Source: Coprinopsis marcescibilis
Taxonomy: Eukaryota; Basidiomycota; Agaricomycetes; Agaricales; Psathyrellaceae
NCBI GenBank assembly: GCA_004369085.1
Contig: ML210189.1
Coordinates: forward strand, 1 to 64,000
DNA: 64,000 bases
Direction: 5' to 3'
In this document: positions 57,801 through 64,000 of the stretch, one piece after another
Numbering within the stretch: position 1 is the first letter of the stretch
How the letters are laid out: every line of letters starts with the position of its first letter
The notes under the pieces: generated by a model
The model's database searches: none
Told to the model about the DNA's origin: nothing
The model's input: only the letters and a program-made list of their open reading frames with translations
Position numbers and translations under genes: made by a program

Positions 57801-59301
57801 ATGGAAATTCACGACCATTTACGAGCGAACTGCGAGAAACTCCTTGAATCCTACCACGCAAATCTGCAGGATGTGGAGAAGCTTCAGCAAACACTAATTG
57901 ACGACATACTTCCATCTGTAACCGATGAGTTGCATTTGACCCCGGATGCTGCGGAATGGGCCAAGGAATGGATTCTAGATACTGGTGCGTTTAAAGTGGT
58001 TCGTGAAGGGGCTATATGCTTACCGACCTGTAGCGTCTATGTTCCGTATTGCGAGAGTGAGCACCTGTCTTATCTCATAAGGTCCTCATTGTCCGACGAA
58101 TTGCCGACCGAAACTAGAGAAATAGATTCACGAAATCCTTCACTTTGGAAGCAGTACGGAAGAATCTTATTTGGAGATTTCAGAACATCTGGGTCACGCT
58201 GTCTTCTTCCCGGTTGTCAATGCCAAATGTGCACTGCCTACCATCGGGCGTGTCCGACCCTTTTGGTCGACCTATTGTGATCGTTGAAACTGTTTCAGCT
58301 GCGCTGGACGTGGACATCGTCAAAAGAGGAATCCTTCAATTTTTTGAAAGCCTACAACAATACCTTGCGGAACTCTTTAAAGAAAACTCACAGACAGAAA
58401 CCCCTCCGCTTCAGTGCATTGTGTTGATCGACCTGAGTGCACTCACATTCCAACGAGCAGTAAGCAAAGCCAACTGTTCTTTACATCTCGAGCTACATAG
58501 GCTACTCTCAAGGGCATCGAGATCATAACATGGGCAGTACGTGAAGTAATACCGCGGTACCCCGGAATGCTTGCTGGAGGTCAGTCATCGCCTCTCCTAA
58601 GCTTTCGCCAATGTGTGACAACCCTCAATTGCGCAGTGTTCATGCTTAATTACTCTTGGACCCATGCTAGCATATGGACCGTCGTCAAGTGGGTTTATCG
58701 TGTGTGGGCCGACATAAACTCACGCTGATGTTCTTGCAGGAGGGTTCTGCCAGCAACTGCGCTTTCGAGAGTATTCTTTCCTTCTCAGAAGGAGATTCTG
58801 CAATGCTTGTCTCCGTCTAATTTACCTCAAGGTGATCTTATATCCTCAACTTAAATTCTCAGTCTCTGATGAGCTATCTTGGCAGAATATGGAGGTGAAC
58901 TTCCACCTCTTCAGACACTGGACGACCCCATATGTTTTGCGGGCGAGAAGCCAGTCGTCGAGGAACCTCAGCCGACAGTCGAAGAGGAATTCATTCAAGA
59001 AGCAACGTCCTCAAGCTGGACGAGGATATCACCCACATCGTTGATAAATCCCTTCTTTGGGTACCCAGTATCGGCACTTTCGAACCGAAAGCAGCTATCG
59101 CTACATCATGGACGCCGTCGGAAGCGAGACCTTTTTCGGACGCTTGCTGTTCTCTTTTGGGCACGCTGGCAGTCATGCATCATGTTCAGCCTCTGCATTT
59201 CTGTCATCTGCCTAGTTTTTCGGAGTCGTTTACGTCCTCCATTATCACGACTTTTTGTGGTTCTCAAAGGGTTCGTATCTGAGCTCCGGAGAAGGCGTTG
59301 A
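57801..59301 (+). CDS. CRAL-TRIO (Sec14-like) lipid-transfer protein with C-terminal membrane segment
   Basis: The ATG at 57801 begins MEIHDHLRANCEKLLESYHA. Introns join WAKEWILDTASMFRIAR to RNRFTKSFTLEAVRKNLIWR, the CRAL-TRIO N-terminal helices. The lipid-binding part includes SGVSDPFGRPIVIVETVSAA, LQCIVLIDLSALTFQ, ITWAVREVIPRYPGMLAG, VFMLNYSWTHASIWTVVK and the end SNLPQEYGGELPPLQTLDDP, all expected for Sec14-like folds. After the domain come acidic and basic linkers and a hydrophobic stretch SCIMFSLCISVICLVF that could anchor the protein in a membrane, then a basic tail (LRRRR). Sec14-like proteins move phosphatidylinositol or other lipids. The lipid here is unknown. It converges with PPG1 at only 41 bp between stop codons. 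Confidence 0.85.
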
Positions 59302-59342
59302 TTATGATTCCGTAGGATCTCGCTACAGTCGAATAATACAAA
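59302..59342. other. Very short convergent gap
   Basis: The stop codons of the CRAL-TRIO gene (+) and PPG1 (-) are 41 bp apart, so their untranslated tails must overlap. Confidence 0.6.
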
Positions 59343-60655
59343 TCATAGAAAGTACTCTGGTAACTTAATCCAGGTCAATGATTCAATCAGTTCAGATGAA
59401 TGAATACAAAACTTACCCTTCCGGAAGCGTTTTGTTGAGCTTGCTGTGATGGGCCGTCCCTCTCGTTCTCCGGAGCAGCATCAAAGACGTTGAAGTACAT
59501 ACTGCCGCCAGGGCCAACCTCCAATATACTTGCTAGATTGCCACATCTATAACAGTAATTTGGGGCGGACCACACGGTTGATAGATGCTTGTCAAATAGG
59601 GAGGAATAGCCTTCCATGCATAGTTGATGTGCACGTAGGATATGGTTCATTTGGTTCTGCTCCAAAAACTTGTGGACCACCCCTGCACCAAAAGTATACC
59701 CAGCACCACTGAAGAGAAGGGTGAGATCGACAGTAGGAGTCGTTCACGTCGGACTGACCGAGGAGATATCGCGAAATCCTCTTTCTCTGGATCAGGATCT
59801 GACCAGACAAGGTCGGCCATTGGTCCTTCGTGTGGAATTTCTAAATGGCTGGATCAGAGAAGCGCAAAAAGTATCCCGAAAGAAAAGTCGATACCTCGAA
59901 ATCTATCGACCACCTTGATCTGATCAATGGAATGAATTGAAGGTGACAGACCTAGGGGATATTGAGCCTCGGACACCTTGAATCTCGGAGCGCAGCCGTA
60001 CCGCCGTGAACGCAGAATATCTGGTTATCAATCACGACCGACAAGGTAAGGAAGTCAAACATATCGGTGAAATAGGTCCAAACGTGTGAGGAATTGTACT
60101 TTCGTACGCATTCCGAGTAGAATCCGTATGTCTATAGAAGCTGATCAGACGGTACGATAATTGTCCAGTAGACGCAAGGACGCACCTGTGTCACGGCCCT
60201 GGATTCATGGTTCCCTCGGATTAATTGGACTCGATCGGGATATCGCAATTTAAGGCAGGTAAGCAGAGATATCGTTTCCACGCTGAAAAGGCCGCGATCC
60301 ACGTAGTCACCTACGCGGATTAATGTAAATCCCACTTCCCTAATACGCGACGTACGAGAACTGTACCAAGAAACAGATAGTTCGTGTGTGGTGCATAGCC
60401 TCCTATCCGGAATATTTCAACTAGATCGTAGAACTGTCTTTGAACTTAATAGTGAGAAAAGACGTTGAGGGAAGAACATATCGCTCACCCATGAATATCA
60501 CCAACGACTGTTACAGGAGCGCTCACATGGACGACATTTGACTCTCTCATTAGGACCTCTTTCGTCTTCTCGCATATCTCTCGAAGGAGAGCTTCATGTA
60601 GTAGTTGTTTCCGCAGGAGTTGTTGTATACATGCATCGAGGTCGAAAGGCGCCAT
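59343..60655 (-). CDS. PPG1: PP2A-like serine/threonine phosphatase Ppg1
   Basis: The ATG at 60655 gives [20 protein letters not shown]. Catalytic blocks follow across introns: [16 protein letters not shown] (GDxHG), [16 protein letters not shown] (GDxVDRG), [18 protein letters not shown] [16 protein letters not shown] (HGG), then [30 protein letters not shown] and [15 protein letters not shown]. The end shows [17 protein letters not shown] and, through a last exon of 21 nt, LPEYFL, the carboxymethylated C-terminus of PP2A-class enzymes. The IDQIK..DRFREIPH block is closer to Ppg1 than to PP2A, PP4 or Sit4. In yeasts Ppg1 belongs to the Far (STRIPAK-like) complex that dephosphorylates targets such as Atg32. 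All metal-binding residues are present. Confidence 0.92.
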
Positions 60656-62321
60656 GGCGGTTAGTAATTGCTATTCGTATGACTTCAACAAATGTCCATC
60701 GCTTGGCAGGTTGAAGTGATCGCAATAGGTTGCGTTTGTTGATTTCTAAAGCAAGCACCAAGCTCAAACCAAATAAAAGGTGACAGTGGCGGTACAATAC
60801 GCGAACTGGCTTGGAATTTAATGTCCCGGTCGTTCCCAGCGCATTCAAGCCTACCTCGAGGAGCTCACAAGGCTCAAGTCGAGGCAATGTACCGAATGGA
60901 CTGGATTAAGATGTACGAGGGCAACTGCATCAAAATCTACTGACTCTGGTATAGTCTCCCGAACTCTCCATCAGAGCTCATGCGACGGCCTTCTCGAAAG
61001 TTGCCCTCAAATTTAGTTTGGGTTCCTTGTGAATCGCGATTGGGACGCACTGGAGGCATGCCTTCTTTATTTTCATCCCATACTCCAGCCTGAATTCGTC
61101 ACATTCTCCCGGGAACGTGCTATTGGCTCGAGTTCCTTCCAAGAACTCCCATCACGGATCTGTGAGTTTCACTACTTCTCTCCAATTTAACTGTCGATTC
61201 CAAGAGTTTCTGTTCATTCGGTGTTGCCTATTGCCTCAAAATTTACCATCAAACCGTTGTGCTTTCATGATCTGCAGAGAGCCTCCGCTGCAATCTGGTG
61301 AATCACGAAGCATCACGCGTTTTGTTACCCATTGAAGGAAGTACATAAGTATGTTTCGACAAATAATGGCGTACCTTTCTTGGCGAAATTGGGCGCTCTT
61401 TGTTCGCAGTTTACTCGCGTAAAAAATTGCCCACGGGAATTCATTCAGGGCCCTACACCGACTTGTTCGGAAGCCGGATCGATGGCAGAAAGTTACATGA
61501 GTCGGTTCTTCACAGTCCAAAGGATCGCGGATGCTGTGTTAGCTGCTAGGGTGCATGTTGCTGCGCGCCAAATGAACTTCGGGAAGGTCAGTTTGAGATG
61601 TCCAATCTCGACTTGCTAATTTCTATCGTAGGCGGGAGTTGGACCCCGAGGCAGACTGTGAATGCATCAAATTTAGGTCGGTCCACTTTCCATGTAATTT
61701 CCGTAAGCTCACATGTTGAAAAGCCGATAACAGACCATCCTAATTCACCCTCGAGATAACACTGGTTTGGTCACTTATCTATGCGAATAGGACAAGCGCA
61801 GCACGTTCAAGATTGGATCTTCGAGTGGCAGGCGACGTGAGTATTGTGTATTGTTTATGTAACTTGATATCAGCCTAACCGTTTTGGGCTTAATCGGTGT
61901 GGATGTCTTTTGAAGGCACCGTCATTTTGAATCGAGATTCAAGGCTCTCTCGGCGTTTCCCAAATTTAAACCTCCTGGCCGCAACGTTTCATGGATGATT
62001 TTCGTATGAAACTGCAAACGGAAGGAGGAAATAGAAGACCTACTTCTGAGTATACTGAACGCTTCTTGAAGCCTCATTCACCGCCCTTCCAAGTAGGGGA
62101 GTACAATATGCAGTAGGTCACCGTGAAGAGCGGGATCTGTGGATCGGATTCTGACCTGGGAACTAGCCCCGACTTGTCAAATCCGTAAGGGGAGTTCCTC
62201 ATATGCCAAGCTAGTTCAAATGACAGCCGGAGCCGACTAGTTAAAAGACCAGGCTCATCTCAAACGTTCACGACTTCACCCGTTCCAGCTCTACCCACTT
62301 CTCTCTCTCTCATCGTACAAC
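60656..62321. other. Gene-poor region between PPG1 and the zinc-finger gene
   Basis: This 1.7-kb region lies between divergent starts. Open frames such as 61332-61619 (TTG start) lack family signals. The last 100 bp before 62322 are pyrimidine-rich (ctctacccacttctctctct), which suits a fungal transcription start. No transposon ends are seen. Confidence 0.4.
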
Positions 62322-63180
62322 ATGCAGCAGTTTCGCGACCCTCGTCCGTATCCATACGAGGACTCAGGGAGTACGTACTCCAACGGACACCAAAGCTCGG
62401 AGTATACCCTTACGACCCCTGCCTACCCTACGTACGACAACCAATCGTACTACTCATCGTCATCGGTTAATGGCATGAGCGACAGTAAGTTAAATCTCCA
62501 CTCGATGTCGTTGGTCTTTCAACCTGAGACTTTTAATAGGCCACTCGCCATACTATCGAAGCTTGACCCCGTCTCTGTCCCCTTCAAGGTACTCCTCCCG
62601 GGATCCTCGCGTCTTCACTGAAGGCCAGGCCCTATCTTCGTCAAGCACCCCGGTGTACTCGCATGGTCATTTCCTGCCACCGACCTTCGGGTCAAACGGA
62701 GAACAACGTACTCAATTTATCCCTACGCCGTCTGAGATGACAACTTATGGCAGCTACGCGCCTATGATTCCACGTTCCCCAACAGTACCGCCCCCAGAAC
62801 GTTACGGCTCTGGCTCAGTTAATTATCCGCCTCACCTGATGCATTCCACACACGGAGGGCCACACAGACCGAAAATCTCCACCACTCGGGCAAGGTCAGG
62901 AACTCTCGGGTCATCGCCAGCAACCTCTCCCACTGGCGAACGATTCCCTTGCGAAAAATGTGGCAAGACCTTCTCTAGATCTCATGATAGAAAGCGACAT
63001 CACGAGACCCAGCATCTTGCTACTCCAATTATTCATCGTTGCCGTTGGTGCGAAAAGGAGTTTAGTAGGTGAGCTAGAACCCTTCCTTTCGATACATCGG
63101 CTGGATCCAAAATTTCCTGTAGAGCCGATTCCCTAAAAAGACATGTCGACAATGGCTGTGAAGAAGCACCTGGCCCATGA
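62322..63180 (+). CDS. Small C2H2-type zinc-finger transcription factor
   Basis: Three exons join MQQFRDPRPYPYEDSGSTYS (Tyr/Ser-rich) to SHSPYYRSLTPSLSPSRYSS, a Pro/Ser-rich middle and two fingers at the C-terminus. Finger 1 is FPCEKCGKTFSRSHDRKRHH with a His-x4-His end. Finger 2, split by an intron (63069-63122), reads HRCRWCEKEFSRADSLKRH and then VDNGCEE, so the last zinc ligand would be Cys rather than His. The product is about 240 residues. C2H2 pairs of this kind bind DNA in fungal regulators. The target cannot be told. A pyrimidine-rich leader lies just upstream. Confidence 0.85.
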
Positions 63181-64000
63181 CATTTGCACCGTTTCGTCGG
63201 TGAGTTTTCCATTTCTGATGGTAGGAACCAGGCCCTTATCACTTCACCATACAGTTAAGCAGTCGCGTGTCTCATGTCAACTGGCTGTTTGGTTCACCTC
63301 GGATTCTCTCATACGCTTTTTTCTCTTAAAAGTATCATTCTGATGCACCACCACCCTTACGATGCGAAGGAGATATGTGACTTGGACTCTGGACCGTAGT
63401 CACTGGGGACCTTCCATATTAACACTAATGGCTTCTTGACATCACCATCCTCAAAATTCGGCGCCCCGTATGTTCGCTACCTCGTTTAGAGGCATCTCCG
63501 AATAACATCACCGAATGTTAGCGCGGAAGGTTAATGATCACTTGGATCGCTTATACTAAGATAGTTCTGGCATTGCTTTTGTCCTCCATTTAATCCTACT
63601 CGATTAATGATATTCTAAGTTTCGTTGAATCTGAATGCTGCCGTACAAGGTTGCTACCTAGCTTTCGCAACGCATACACTTATGCAAACGGTTCATACCT
63701 CGTGTATTCTACGTGTTCCAATTTTTTTGAATCGTTCGATCTGCCACAGGAACGTCACTGTGTCATTTTGAATTAAGTCGGGTTCGCAATCGGGTATTTC
63801 TTGAACAACAGAATGGCCATACCAGTATAGCGATGTGATTTATCGACTGCGCTCCCTGTCCGCACCCGTTGTATGACGGAATTCCGAAGACCCTGCATCC
63901 CCAGCTAGCACCGACGGACGTCGTCGAATAAGACGCGAACTAAGTTTTGCAACCGGGATCGTAATCAAGGTCGTTGACAGGATTCTAGAAAAGGTTCAGG
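63181..64000. other. Right-edge non-coding stretch
   Basis: This 820-bp stretch follows the zinc-finger gene. It is AT-rich, with T-rich segments that could be an untranslated tail, and shows no frame with family character up to the window edge. Confidence 0.4.

Noticed and set aside
61236..61619. Frames on both strands between PPG1 and the zinc-finger gene
   Set aside because: Both begin with TTG, overlap each other and lack family signals.

Overview
The window is nuclear DNA of a filamentous basidiomycete fungus, most likely a mushroom-forming agaricomycete. Genes are closely packed on both strands. Almost all are cut by many short introns of about 45-80 nt with GT..AG ends. The encoded proteins are fungal housekeeping families plus families expanded in basidiomycetes, such as intron-free F-box/leucine-rich proteins. 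Gene models were built by hand from reading frame, splice signals and family motifs. Exon ends are exact where the reading frame continues cleanly and approximate otherwise.

Layout, left to right. 0.3-2.6 kb: a GRF zinc-finger protein (-) and the proteasome assembly chaperone PBA4/PSMG4 (+). 3.0-7.1 kb: the Yak1 kinase (+). 7.8-8.9 kb: a PHOSPHO-type HAD phosphatase (-). 9.3-11.6 kb: TFIIH subunit Tfb1 (+). 11.8-14.7 kb: the Golgi coiled-coil protein CASP/Coy1 (-). 14.9-16.0 kb: mitochondrial ribosomal protein uS9m (+). 16.2-19.5 kb: the H2B ubiquitin ligase Bre1 (-). 19.8-22.0 kb: a fused allantoicase-ureidoglycolate lyase (-). 22.3-23.8 kb: F-box protein A (-). 24.3-25.2 kb: HemK/Mtq1 methyltransferase (-). 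25.5-27.6 kb: an Ert1-type Zn2Cys6 regulator with a PAS-like region (+). 28.8-29.6 kb: PRA1/Yip3 (-). 29.9-30.2 kb: APC/C subunit Cdc26/Hcn1 (+). 30.4-31.3 kb: a Bli-3-type flavin-binding protein (+). 31.6-33.0 kb: F-box protein B (+). 33.5-35.4 kb: Rad9 of the 9-1-1 clamp (-). 35.6-38.4 kb: Tsr1 (+). 39.1-42.4 kb: a Gef1-type CLC chloride transporter (-). 43.8-45.4 kb: a Cdc11-type septin (+). 45.8-49.3 kb: two tandem short-chain dehydrogenases (+). 49.7-50.6 kb: Arl3/ARFRP1 GTPase (-). 50.7-51.7 kb: V-ATPase c'' proteolipid Vma16 (+). 51.9-53.4 kb: a Cue5-like CUE protein (-). 53.7-55.6 kb: Rkm4/SETD6-like SET methyltransferase (-). 57.8-59.3 kb: a CRAL-TRIO (Sec14-like) protein with a C-terminal membrane segment (+). 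59.3-60.7 kb: the PP2A-like phosphatase Ppg1 (-). 62.3-63.2 kb: a small C2H2 zinc-finger regulator (+).

There is no sign of a prokaryotic-style operon, an intact transposon, a CRISPR array or a convincing tRNA or rRNA gene. Neighbours mostly serve unrelated jobs: transcription, chromatin, checkpoint, ribosome assembly, membrane traffic, ion transport and purine breakdown. Several pairs are divergent with 137-350 bp between start codons and probably share promoters. The features that stand out are a nearly perfect 62-bp inverted repeat before the septin gene, four GC-AG introns that reading frame requires or strongly favours, the allantoicase-ureidoglycolate lyase fusion, a tandem dehydrogenase duplication with matching introns, and several genes that end in very short last exons.
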